A stretch of DNA of 64,000 bases, taken from assembly GCA_026874595.1 (NCBI GenBank), contig CM049320.1, forward strand, positions 26,451,214-26,515,213, given 5' to 3'. The stretch's first letter is position 1, and every line of letters starts with the position of its first letter. The translations under genes were made by a program, and so were the position numbers. This stretch comes from Sipunculus nudus. Lineage: Eukaryota > Annelida > Sipuncula > Golfingiida > Sipunculidae. Under the pieces are notes generated by a model, which ran no database searches, had not been told where the DNA came from, and worked only from the letters and a program-made list of their open reading frames with translations. This document shows, piece by piece, positions 1-9,824 of the stretch.

Positions 1-58
1 CTTGTTATAATAAATATCTAGATTTATTTAGCATTTATTTTTATATTCTTCTCATCAG

Positions 59-1858
59 AATGTGAAGACATAAAACCGATATCAGTCGGGAACACTGCCA
101 CCCAGAGCAGTGACTTTTCATCTGAGGGATACTCAGCACAACATGCGGCGGATGCTGAGAATAACTGTTACAGTTCTTCGAACCCTGTACCACCTTCACT
201 ACAGTCACTCACAAAGAAAGAGACAAAACCATTCTGGCGTGTGGATCTCCTTCACTTCCATCTTATAAGAGGCGTTCGTATTATTGCCATGAAGAGATCA
301 GGTATGTCCTATAAACTACACTTCCATGATATTTATTTCTGCCCAAAAGACCATGCATGTTTCCTTTTTTACTGTAAATAAAATATCATGATGCATTCGA
401 AGTGGTCCATATCGTAACCCCCCCCCCCCCCCCAAAGCTTAATATAAACTGATTGACATAAGAGAGATAATATTCAGGAAAAGACAAATTTGAGTTAATT
501 ACTGATTTTAGACAATTTATGGTCCACAACAAGAACATACCCTGGCGAAATATTGTTGTTATTTAACTAATCAACTGTACTGAAGTCAAGTAGCTAATAT
601 TTCAGTAATCATAGAAAGAGGTGTCTGGGGAAAAATGGGTAACGAAAATAAACAGGGACCCGATATACCATATCTTTATCTTTATATTTTTACACTTCTA
701 TCATTTCCCCGGAGGATAGTTGCAAAATAATTAGATGTATAACTTCACGGTTGCGCAAGCGATCAGCAGTTTTGCGCTTTTCTATTGGTCTTGTGGGAAA
801 ATACACATCATGGAGACTTTTTTATCTTAGAGGAGTGTATATAACATGTAAGAGCATGGATTAGGGTGAGGTGACTTAAACTGAAAAAAGATAGGAGTGA
901 AGTAATTATATCTGGTACTTAATCTAACCTCAAGAAATTTTAACATGTTAGAGTAAAGACTGCTGATGGCATCTGTCAATCTATGTAAGAAACCTTATTT
1001 TTAAATGGAAAGCGCGTAAATTATGTTCCGCATGATGTCTCATGTTAGAAGGACTGCCTAAGCTGAAACATAAAGATCCAGGTGGAAGGAAATATTTAGG
1101 CCAAGGAAATATTTGGGTAAGGTTGATCGTTGTACTCGTTGATGCTTTTCAGGCGGATTAAACCGTCTGCTTGCGTTGTAACAAGTCTAAAAAAATGTCT
1201 GTATGTCGCCTGAGCTCAATGTTGTTTACAGAATAAAATCTAAGATCTTATCCATAAATTTTAAGTGTTCAAAGGAATTTGTACCAGAAAATCTTGTAGA
1301 AGGTCCTAGGGTAAATCATCATGAAAATAAAGTCAACCGCATCTTGCAAGTTACAGATTCCTGGCAGATTTAAATTGTCTTTAACCCTGTATAGCAGTTT
1401 GTTCAAGTATCTTCTACTAGTTTGATTGCTTTACCCCTAGTCTTAGGAATATAAACCATAAGCCAATTAATGATTACGTTACAACTTAAGACTCATCAAT
1501 TTAAAGCAAATATGATTATTAAGCACCTCTAAATGTTTTAGTAAAATTCTCTATACTAATGGATGATTGTAATTGTTTATACATTGTGCTCTGTCTGCTT
1601 CCATATATTCCTCGCCCGACGTGAACTCTGGTCCTACCCTTTTTGTAGATAAATACATTGGAAGGTACAGAGTAGTGGCGGGGACACACAGTGGTAGCGT
1701 GTTCAGTGAACACTTTGTTATCTGTGTGGAGAGTGAGAATCCTGACACTTTCCTGCAATGTGTGAGAGATGTAATCATGAGGAACTTGGCCATTATCCGT
1801 TTGGGAAATCAACAACTCCAGCTGGGTCTCTGTAAAGTGATTGTCTATGGAACACGTG
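59..1858 (+). CDS. Gene A FTP (F5/8C-like) domain, two exons 59-301 and 1649-1858
   Basis: Galactose-binding-like domain of the fucolectin/F5-8C type, extracellular, probably the ligand-contact module. The first exon reads CEDIKPISVGNTATQSSDF and later FWRVDLLHFH, the usual core of this fold; the second contains GTHSGSVF and CKVIVYGTR. Lengths of 243 and 210 nt match genes B and C exactly, and the intron sits at the same place in all three. Both exons are open. I do not see a clear fucose-binding motif, so sugar specificity is not claimed. The 1.35 kb intron aligns in parts with the matching intron of gene B. Confidence 0.85.
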
Positions 1859-4502
1859 GTAAGGTTAGCGTAAACATAATATAGTGAGTCCAAAATACAC
1901 ATAAGGATATCAATAATATAATGTAACAACACGATAGTAAAATCGTATAAGAAATTTTTTGTTACGCTCAAAGACCCTACGAAAACTTATACATCCAAGA
2001 ACAGATGTTAACATCATAATCGTTTACCTTTCCAAGCTACTTTCGGGTTACAGCATGTGGTGCCAGCACGTATGGTGAACTTACTGATGGCTCCGTCCCC
2101 CAGTGTCGCATATGTAACTGCACTGGGTGTCACCAAATAACAGGGTTATGCCAAAAAGGTGCTTTTAATTTTATACTTTACAACCCTAGTATGTAGGGAG
2201 GAATTTACATTTCGAGAGGAATCAATAATCATACAATAAAATGTGCATGTAAATATAACCTGCAACGGATTTGATCATCACGTTAATGTCCTTTAATTTG
2301 TGCTTGGTAAACAAACACCAGATTGCCCCTCTACACTTCATTCGATGATGTTTGTCTTACAATACGAAACAGAATGTCAAGGAAGAAAGAAATGGGGTGT
2401 CAACTGTGAACATGATTGTTCAGGTGGATGTTTAGATGGTCAATGCAACTCTCTTAGCGGATCGTGCACATGCAGGGACGGCTATTACTGGTTTCAGTGT
2501 GACAGAAACTGCTCAGTCAACTGCTCTCATATTTGTGAAAAGGAGGCTGGGTTATGTGACTGCAAGACAGGTTTATATCAGCCTGACTGTAAAAGAGGTA
2601 AATATATATATATTTATATATAAATTACCTTTGTCCAGTGTTTGAGATTAGAGACATTCTTGATAAATAAAATTGTGTGAATGAATCTGGAACAGACATA
2701 GGGCTATTACCTTTATCGATTACGATAATGTTTACTTAATTATTTATCTAAAAAATTTAATGATTGCAATCATGGTAACAAAACGTATTATTAATAAAAC
2801 AAAGTGGGTAACTGGAACTTAATTCAAATGCATTTAAATGCAGTATGAGTAAAACAATGGAACTGCCATTTTTTTCTTAAAAATACATAAAAATATTTCG
2901 AATTCTTAGGTGAAAGCAAGGAAATACAGATTATTATGTTTCTATGAAAAAATTAGATTACGTACGTTATACCATAAATCTTTTACAAAACTACGGTAAT
3001 GAAACATGAGTAACAATGTCTCGATCTCTCTTTTGCAAAAGGTACAGTGCTCATATTCTTTCACACGTACTGACTGGTAAAATTCTCTGTACTAGTTCAA
3101 ATTGAAATTATCAAAGTTTTGTTTGTATTGTTATTGATATATATTTAAAAAGCCGAAAGTACTCTACAGTTATAACAGTACACATTATCTTCATGCAACA
3201 AAGAGTACAACGTTCCGGGTGTAGATATATCCTTTATATAAGTTATGTAAATACAGTTTTTTTCAGGTGTTGTCATTTGTATAATGTTATCAGTTTTAAA
3301 CACTGATGTATCATCATCGTGGTCGTTTCTTATTTCTCGTTTCCGTGTTGTTGGTATCGGGTGTATAATTGTTATTTCTGTATATATCAATGCCATAATC
3401 TGTCTAATTCTTCACAGGTGTAGAACACATGAGCTGTTCACTTTCCTTGTTAAATTTTGGATATATCTACTACTTGCGTGAAATCAGATGTTATTAAATA
3501 CAATTTTACGTTCAATTTTAAGTCAGAGTTTTCCCCCCAAAAGGACTTAAATAAATATTTACTGTTTCTTAAATATCATAGTTGTATTCCAAACAAACGT
3601 ATAAAACGTCTTTCAAGACAACTGCACGAATGAAAAACAATTGATCAAGATTTCAAGAGATTCACACTGCATTTAAATATATTCTATCAAATTAGTAAAA
3701 TACTTCAAACGCTAGCTGTCTCCGTCCTTTCTTGTTATCTGCTTTCAACAATCTATCGACGCAGGTAAGTAATTTTGCCTGTCAGTTTCGGCCAAATGTC
3801 AACCATGTTTATTCCCATTACATTTGGATGCTATCTGAGTATGCATTTTTTGTTATATCTATATTTATTTTCCCACATGAAATTGATATGACTGAAATCT
3901 CTTTAAAAACCTGATACAGGAGGTTTAGGTTAAACGGAAAATGGGTACTTCAATTGTGATATCAAGTCAGATTTAATGACTGTGATCTTAACATCTAGTT
4001 TAAACCCTCTTTTGGACAAATTGTTAGATAGTTTATTATTTTTAATTAATGATTAATTTAAATGTTCTTTTTTTATAAAGAATTTTAAGTGTAATATCAA
4101 TTCTATAGAATTAAATATATAGATATATAAGTATCATATAATAAATATGTTACTTGAATATTTCGTTCAGTTAGCAGCACTGCCAACTGAGTATCCGAAA
4201 TTTGGCCAAGTTTGACCATTTGAATAAGCGTTCATCTTTGGTCAGAAAAAATCAGTAAGACACTTAATGGCCAGGGAGTTATGCTTCATAATTAAACTCA
4301 AGGCAATACGTTATTTCCTGTCTTGGTGGGGGAAATCAAAGAAGAAAGCTTTAGGACTAATGCACTAATCCGAATGTATCTATATTTATAAAAGACTCAT
4401 ACATGTTTATGTAATTAATTAAAACGATTTATATTCAGCACAACGTCTTAGGTGCCAAAGTATTAACATATTCGAGTTACAACATATGAGTTTTTCACAA
4501 TT

Positions 4503-4545
<43 letters not shown>

Positions 4546-5443
4546 ACTGTATTCATTACATTTTGTCTTGAGAACATAATCGATGCTCGCGTGTATCCCA
4601 GCTGTTCTTTTTCCTTTAAGTATCCACGTTGTACAAAAAGGACCTCCGACACCTGGTTGCTCACCATCGTGTACAAATACTTCAATGTAGACAATAACAA
4701 GCTCTGTGGCATCTTTGTTTTTAAAGAAACAGAGAGTCGTCTCACTATACAGCCTGACTTTTGAGCATGCATGGAGTTGATTCAGTCTTTGGTTGCCAGT
4801 AGCAAATTAAAATTAAAGGGACCAAATCACCTATCTGACCTTTATAAACTAAACGCTATCCCTGAAGCCTTTATTGAAAAAGCTCAGAAAGCGTGGACAT
4901 CACTACACATAGGCTGCTTGTATTGTTAGTATCAATGTGTTTATAATATTTAGCGACCCGCCAAAATAATCAAAACAAATTGAACAAGGGCATCTTTGCA
5001 ACTAGCATTTTGCAACAAGTGATCTTTCTACCTCCGCACATATGCAACCAACCATTTTAGGTGACATGTTTTTCCTGTTTGTCAACACTGCTGTGTTTAT
5101 ACAAACATGTCGTTGTTAAAAAATTTCATACTTCTTAATGGAGGCATTATAAGAACTTCTCATAACAAGAATTACCCTTGGTTTATTCATAAATACACAT
5201 TGGACGCCATAAATCACATCTTTTTCTCAAAAGGTAGGTCAATGGGCACCTTTTAACAATGCACTTTCTGGTCAAAACCTCATGGCTTCATAAGACCAAC
5301 CTGGCGCATTGGGTTTAAGAGATGGTGACTCCTTCAAACGTCTTTCTGCTTTGGGATTCAAGAGTACTATTCGACAAATATGAACTTGCAGGCTCTTCTC
5401 TGTGGGGGTGCTCACCCATCGGCAACACGTGTATTTTACATTC

Positions 5444-5493
<50 letters not shown>

Positions 5494-8400
5494 GTATATA
5501 TATATATACATTTATAAACTCTCCTGTAAAGGTTGATCAGTGTTTAGTAAGCCTGTCATTTTCATTTTCAGTATGCGAGGGAGGAAGATTTGGTTACAAC
5601 TGTCACGGAAAATGTTCTGAAGGATGTGTCGCAGGATCTTGCAAAGCTACAGATGGACATTGTCAATGCAAAACTGGATACTGGGGGGACCACTGCGATG
5701 AAAAATGCGCCACCGGCTGTCAAAGCGGATGCGACCAGGAATATGGAACATGTAACTGCATAGCAGGCCGCTGTGGAAAAAAGGTGCACATACACATGCG
5801 GCAGAGGATGCGTTAATGATGGGTCATGTCATCAGGATTCTGGTGTGTGCACCTGTGAATTAGGGTTCAAGCCGGAACATTGTCATGGGGGTAATAAGTC
5901 ATTTTAGAATTTTATATTTATCAATTTTGTTTTGAAGATTTAACGAAATATTATATATAATTTAAAAGAGTCACTGCATGTTTTCGGTCAGTTGCAAAAA
6001 TTATATAGTCCTATTCAAATTTAAAGACCCGTTAATAAAGAAAGGCATGCTTTATACAGAATGCGATCCTGGTTATTACGGACAAGACTGCAGGGCTCAA
6101 TGCTTCCATGAATGTGCTACGACCTGCTCTCCCAAAGATGGGACCTGTCAGTGTCGTTCTGGGTACTGAGGTGAGATATGTGACCGACAATGTGGAGAGG
6201 GTTGCGCTGGAAATGGTTCGTGTCGGCAGACTAATGGACGTTGTACTTGCTCTCCCGGATACGTTTCAATGCAGTGTAATCGTCGTAAGTATATGCAATC
6301 AAGACTGACAATATTTTACAAATCTTTATTAAAATTAAAGAAACGTTGATAACCATCTCATGGATTCATGCAAATAGTAGATATATTATTGTTAAAAAGA
6401 GTATTATTAACTGATAATATATAGATAAATAAAAGTGCTTTATTCGATAGAATGTGATCAAGGATCTTATGGACGAGACTGCAGGGCACAAAACCTCCTT
6501 GGACCTGCTCTCCCAAAGTTCTATTCATATAAAACCCTTCTAACAAATACAGATGCATAGTTCGAGGAGAAACTGTATGAAAATTTTCCCAACAGCCTAT
6601 CGTCAATAGTGCAAGGAAAATTAAATCAGCTATATGTTGCGGCTAAATAAAAAACATGAAACCTTACTTCTCTGTAATATTTTTATGCATTTTATGCATC
6701 AAACTGTCAACTCACAGGCAGAAATTATACGGGATGTGAAGACGCCTTGCACCGTCATTATTCAAATAACACAATATGACTGTCATTACAGGAAAATGTT
6801 CTGTTGGTTGCGAGCATGAATGCAACCAAACAAATGGATACTGTCGATGTATCTCTGGGTTCTGGGGTTTACGCTGTGATCGTCTCTGTGGTACAGGCTG
6901 TGGTGGTGACGGGTCCTGTCAGCAGGGTGATGGGGCTTGTCTATGTAATCCTGACTTTTTATTAGGAAACTGTTCATTAAGTAAGTTATAATAAGATGAT
7001 ATATTACCGGAAATCATCATTTAACCTTGGAAAACTATTTCCTGTTGCCTTTTACAGCCAAGGCATTAAATAAAATAAATTTAGCATGATTAATATTATT
7101 GATATATAAAAATGAAGCGTGTAAAAGTTTAAAAATTCCCAGAAGCTATTCAGTATTATTTTCTAAAAAATCAATAATGGGTTAAACATTTTCAGGATAT
7201 GAATCATGACCCTCTCCATACTGAATAACTTTGGTTACCAATTTGCCATTTCTTAACTTTAAAAGGTAGTCTCAATAGAATAACAATGATGAACGTTTGT
7301 AGTATATTCAAGAGTCGTCTTGAAGACGCATTACTATATAACACAGGTGGTCATCCAGACAGGTTTAACTGTATGCATATGAGTGATTGATCTTTGGAAA
7401 AGTTGTCTTAATTTATGAAGCCGAGGACTATATGGCATTTTATTAATTTGAAGTATTTTGAGTAGTTCGTGTCCTCAATAAAACAGGTAAAAACTTCCCA
7501 GGAATAGACATTCTCTTCTAATATTTTTTTTGCTTTGGCGATAAGACTCCTGGTGATTTGGAAATCGTACAAGTGCAATCACATTATTCGTTATTATTTT
7601 AGTGTGTGATCCTGGCCAGTATGGCCAGAACTGTGGGGGAATATGTCCTGCTGGTTGCGCGCATGCCTGCTCAATCAGAGACGGATCATGCCCATGTCGT
7701 GCTGGCTTTTGGGGTGGGCGATGTGAACGCCAATGTGCTACTTGGTGCGGCAATGATGGATCTTGTAGACAAAGTGATGGAAAATGCTTAGGTAAACATG
7801 AAGTTATTCTCTCACAACATAAATAACAGTTAACGTGGCAATGTCTCCTATAAATCATGAAGATTTGCTGTATATAATTATACGTGATGTGCCACTTAAA
7901 CAATAATATCAATAACTGTTCGCTTCCTTTCATAATAGAATGAATGAGTTGTATTTTTGTATCGATCACAAACAAATATGTATGTACATTAGAAGCCAAA
8001 TAAACCAGAGAATATACACACTAGAAGTGTACTAGTGAATATATTAGAAACACAGGACATAAAGCATTTGAATTAAAACTCATGCAACGAAAGGAATTTT
8101 ATTACTAATCGATCCAAAATTATTTTCTATTTCAATCAGAGAATAATATATACACAGGCGTCAAGAGAAAAATGCAAGACGGTTACAATATATTACAACA
8201 ATGGATAATAGCTATTTTCATCGTATACTTTAACTAAAAGTAAAACAGTTTCGATTCAGATTGCAGAAAAGGTACTTTTGGGGATAACAGTCAAAATAAA
8301 TGCCCAGCAGAGTGTTCGACTACCTGCGATCAAGATGATGGTTCCTGTCCATGTAGAGGTAAAATGTGGGGTTTGCTGTGAGAGAAAATGTGGTACCGGC

Positions 8401-9824
8401 TGTACAAACGATGGCTCATGTCACAGGAAAACTGGTCTTTGTTCTTGCAACAAAGGATACAAACCGGACTTGTGTAAAGGTAAGCCTAATGACCAGATGT
8501 ATTAAAATGAATAGATGTATTAAAAAAATAAACATTCATCAGGGCACAGTGTAAACTGGCTGAGATTTTAAGTGCATTCCATACCCTACTGATTACTTCG
8601 ACTTGCAAACCACAGACTGTTATTCAAGTAAAACTTTTGATAAAATTCCCATATTTTATGAGGAACTAAATAAAAATTATAATCCATATGCTTTACAATA
8701 TTTTTTTTTACATTTCACTAATGTGTGACCTCTATTTGTTTTAGAGTGTGTGACGGGTTTCTACGGATACAATTGCTCTGACCGATGCTCTCCTGGTTGC
8801 CTGATAAATACGTGTAATACTCAGACCGGAAAATGCCGATGCCATTACGAATATTCAGGTGACTTTTGTGAGAGAAGTAAGTGTTCATTCTATATTCTAT
8901 ACTCATACTGGCCGTCACTGGTGTATAAGCATCCTTATGTATAGATGAATAATTATATTCCATGTGAGGTCTAGATAAAAGTATTGGTATACATTCTTAC
9001 TTATCAGTTGCTTCGTATCAGTTGCTCTTGATAATAATTTTAGTTTAATATTTACTCTCTTTCAGGAATGGGTTCCATCGATTTAATCCAGGAGAAAATT
9101 GCGAATATAGGAATTGGACTAGGGGTTGGACTAGGCTTGCCACTCTTCATCTGCATTGTGTTTGTTGCAGTTGCTTACGTCAGAAGGTGAGGAAAGGAAT
9201 CTTATTTTCGTCTGAAACTGAATATTGTACTTTCAAATTTGAAACACACCTACTTTGCCTCAAATATTATCATTTTAACTAAAATAACATAAACATTCCC
9301 TTGTTAAAGTGTATTAAACACAGGCTGCATTTTAGGTACATTTATCATTGTTCTAACTTAAAATAAATATTTCTGTTATATTTCTATTGCGGAATATGCT
9401 TTTACAGGTATCTTCCTAGGTTCTGGGACAAAGAGTCATCAGGTATGATATAAACTCATGAATCTTATTCAATTTTACTCAACATATATTACGATGAATG
9501 TAACAGTATCAAGCTAATCTCACTTGTACTTCATTTGGTGATATCACATACGTTTGTCGTCTAATTGCCATTTCAGATAATGACCACATGCAAGAAGAAG
9601 CAAGGACCACTGCATCAAAAGCAAATGTCACTGAAGAGTACGAGTGTGTAAATGTTTTCAGTCAACACTCAAAAAAGGAGCAGAGTGACGACCAGGAAAG
9701 GAATTTTACAGAATGTACTGATGGATCTGCATACAGCCAACTTGATGTGACCCAGGTGAAAATTGAGGCTGAAGGAGTGTACCAAGAACTCAAGGAAAAG
9801 GCGATAACTGACCATTCGGTGTAG
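59..9824 (+). CDS. Gene A: FTP/multi-EGF transmembrane receptor with tyrosine-motif tail (5' partial, possibly decaying)
   Basis: Likely a type I membrane receptor of MEGF/Draper-like make-up. Exons seen: 59-301, 1649-1858, 2054-2158, 2373-2597, 5572-5890, 6060-6284, 6792-6980, 7603-7791, 8260-8479, 8745-8876, 9066-9186, 9408-9442, 9577-9824 (stop TAG). All introns from the first exon to the transmembrane exon are phase 1. Signal peptide and N-terminal module must lie left of the window, since genes B and C have them upstream of the matching exon. Order: two-exon FTP domain, Cys-rich linker, EGF repeats, one hydrophobic segment, tail with three Tyr motifs. Oddities: +1 frameshift in 5572-5890, TGA at 6167-6169, frameshift in 8260-8479. 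Each affected exon lies between phase-1 introns, so skipping them could still give a readable receptor. Exon calls rest on splice sites and alignment to gene C. Confidence 0.8.
418..433. repeat. Poly-C run
   Basis: Sixteen consecutive C in the intron after the first exon of gene A. Simple repeat; assembly length may be inexact. Confidence 0.9.
2054..2158 (+). CDS. Gene A Cys-rich linker exon
   Basis: A 105-nt phase 1-1 exon with [16 protein letters not shown], following the FTP domain. The same exon with the same length is at 24434-24538 in gene B and 48336-48440 in gene C. The acceptor follows TTACAG and the donor is GTGCTT. The motif is well conserved in all three genes; I do not recognise it as a named domain. 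Confidence 0.8.
2373..2597 (+). CDS. Gene A EGF exon 1
   Basis: A 225-nt phase 1-1 exon encoding MEGF-type Cys spacing ([18 protein letters not shown], then CTCRDGYYW and [18 protein letters not shown]). Acceptor CAG, donor GTAAAT. Open, and closely similar to the intact exon at 48689-48913 of gene C. It contains about one and a half EGF-like units, the usual laminin-EGF-like register of Draper/MEGF10 repeats. Confidence 0.85.
4505..4540. repeat. (TA)n microsatellite
   Basis: About 18 uninterrupted TA units inside the long intron of gene A. It creates Ile-Tyr pseudo-ORFs on both strands that are not genes. Confidence 0.95.
5444..5508. repeat. (TA)n microsatellite before EGF exon 2 of gene A
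   Basis: Two TA runs separated by TTCG, ending about 60 bases before the acceptor at 5570-5571. Tracts occur at the matching place in gene B (29300-29337) and gene C (52838-52885), so position is shared although length varies. Confidence 0.95.
5572..5890 (+). pseudogene. Gene A EGF exon 2, frameshifted
   Basis: MEGF-type exon beginning CEGGRFGYNCHGKC. The intact copy in gene C (52956-53273) is 318 nt; this one is 319. The frame is lost near 5773-5782, in a run of six A (TGTGGAAAAAAGGTGC), where C reads Trp-Gly-Asn-Asn-Cys. After the shift the sequence again aligns with C in another frame (CGRGCVNDGSCH) to a good donor, GTAATA. A homopolymer error in the assembly and a true mutation are both possible. 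Phase 1 at both splice sites is kept, so skipping the exon keeps the frame. Confidence 0.75.
6060..6284 (+). pseudogene. Gene A EGF exon 3 with in-frame TGA
   Basis: A 225-nt phase 1-1 exon reading CDPGYYGQDCRAQCFHEC, then CQCRSGY followed by TGA at 6167-6169 where gene C has Trp (GYWGQRC). The rest reads on in frame to CNR and donor GTAAGT. The Trp-to-stop change is a single base difference (TGG to TGA). Acceptor, length and donor match the intact 225-nt exon at 53438-53662 of gene C. Confidence 0.8.
6451..6518 (+). pseudogene. Remnant of an EGF exon
   Basis: Starts AATGTGATCAAGGATCTTAT, like the start of the 225-nt EGF exons, and ends in a copy of CCTGCTCTCCCAAAG seen in the exon at 6060, but the middle is shortened and no donor follows. 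It is probably a duplicated exon that has largely been lost. Confidence 0.6.
6792..6980 (+). CDS. Gene A EGF exon, 5'-shortened
   Basis: A 189-nt phase 1-1 exon with KCSVGCEHEC, CRCISGFWGLRC and CGTGCGGDGSC, donor GTAAGT. It is open. Compared with the 225-nt EGF exons it lacks the opening C-x-PGYxGxxC segment (36 nt), so its acceptor lies inside what is normally exon sequence. The remnant at 6451-6518 carries such an opening segment upstream. Confidence 0.65.
7603..7791 (+). CDS. Gene A EGF exon, 3'-shortened
   Basis: Reads CDPGQYGQNCGGICPAGC, then CPCRAGFWGGRCERQC and ends SDGKCL at donor GTAAAC. Open, 189 nt, phase 1-1. It lacks the last 36 nt of the standard exon (the C-x-PGF-x-C end), so its donor is used earlier than in the paralogues. 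Confidence 0.75.
   Translation, partial: CVILASMARTVGEYVLLVARMPAQSETDHAHVVLAFGVGDVNANVLLGAAMMDLVDKVMENA
8260..8479 (+). pseudogene. Gene A EGF exon, frameshifted
   Basis: Begins CRKGTFGDNSQNKC, breaks near 8370-8385, then continues in another frame as CERKCGTGCTNDGSC and CNKGYKPDLCKG to donor GTAAGC. At 220 nt it is two short of a 222-nt phase 1-1 exon; the gap falls where other copies read GLRC. Flanking splice sites look normal. Confidence 0.7.
8745..8876 (+). CDS. Gene A membrane-proximal EGF exon
   Basis: A 132-nt phase 1-1 exon: CVTGFYGYNCSDRCSPGC, CNTQTGKCRC, DFCER. Acceptor TTTTAG, donor GTAAGT. Same length as the short EGF exon of gene C (54667-54798) and open throughout; encodes a single EGF-like unit next to the membrane exon. 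Confidence 0.85.
9066..9186 (+). CDS. Gene A transmembrane exon
   Basis: Encodes a Gly-rich then hydrophobic stretch (GLGVGLGLPLFICIVFVAVA) followed by YVRR, a single-pass helix with a positively charged stop-transfer side. Enters in phase 1 and leaves in phase 2, as does the transmembrane exon of gene C at 56590-56689. Donor GTGAGG. Confidence 0.88.
9408..9824 (+). CDS. Gene A cytoplasmic tail with tyrosine motifs
   Basis: Exons 9408-9442 and 9577-9824 (TAG at 9822-9824). The tail reads YLPRFWDKESS, then TEEYECVNVFSQ, SAYSQLDVTQVKIEAEGVYQ and ends DHSV. Tyr motifs: YECV, YSQL (with Ser at -2, as in ITIMs) and YQEL. Twelve residues separate YSQL from YQEL, at the upper end of ITAM-type spacing. 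The same three motifs at the same relative places occur in gene B. Inference: phosphorylated by a Src-family kinase and bound by SH2 proteins, as known for Draper/MEGF10. Confidence 0.85.

Larger units (their letters stand above)
2598..5571 (+). other. Gene A long intron (EGF exon 1 to EGF exon 2)
   Basis: About 3 kb without a supported exon. It holds a (TA)n run near 4505-4540, a block at about 4610-4800 with counterparts in the same intron of genes B and C, and (TA)n tracts at about 5444-5508 that end some 60 bases before the next acceptor. Open frames here run through TA repeats (Ile-Tyr) or lack conserved features. Confidence 0.65.

Noticed and set aside
59-301. FTP domain as a proven fucose-binding lectin
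   Set aside because: The fold core is visible, but the His/Arg fucose-binding pattern of F-type lectins is not clear, so specificity is left open.
7475-7999. 174-codon minus-strand frame
   Set aside because: It is antisense to the well-supported EGF exon 7603-7791, which has the Cys pattern, splice sites and phase on the + strand.
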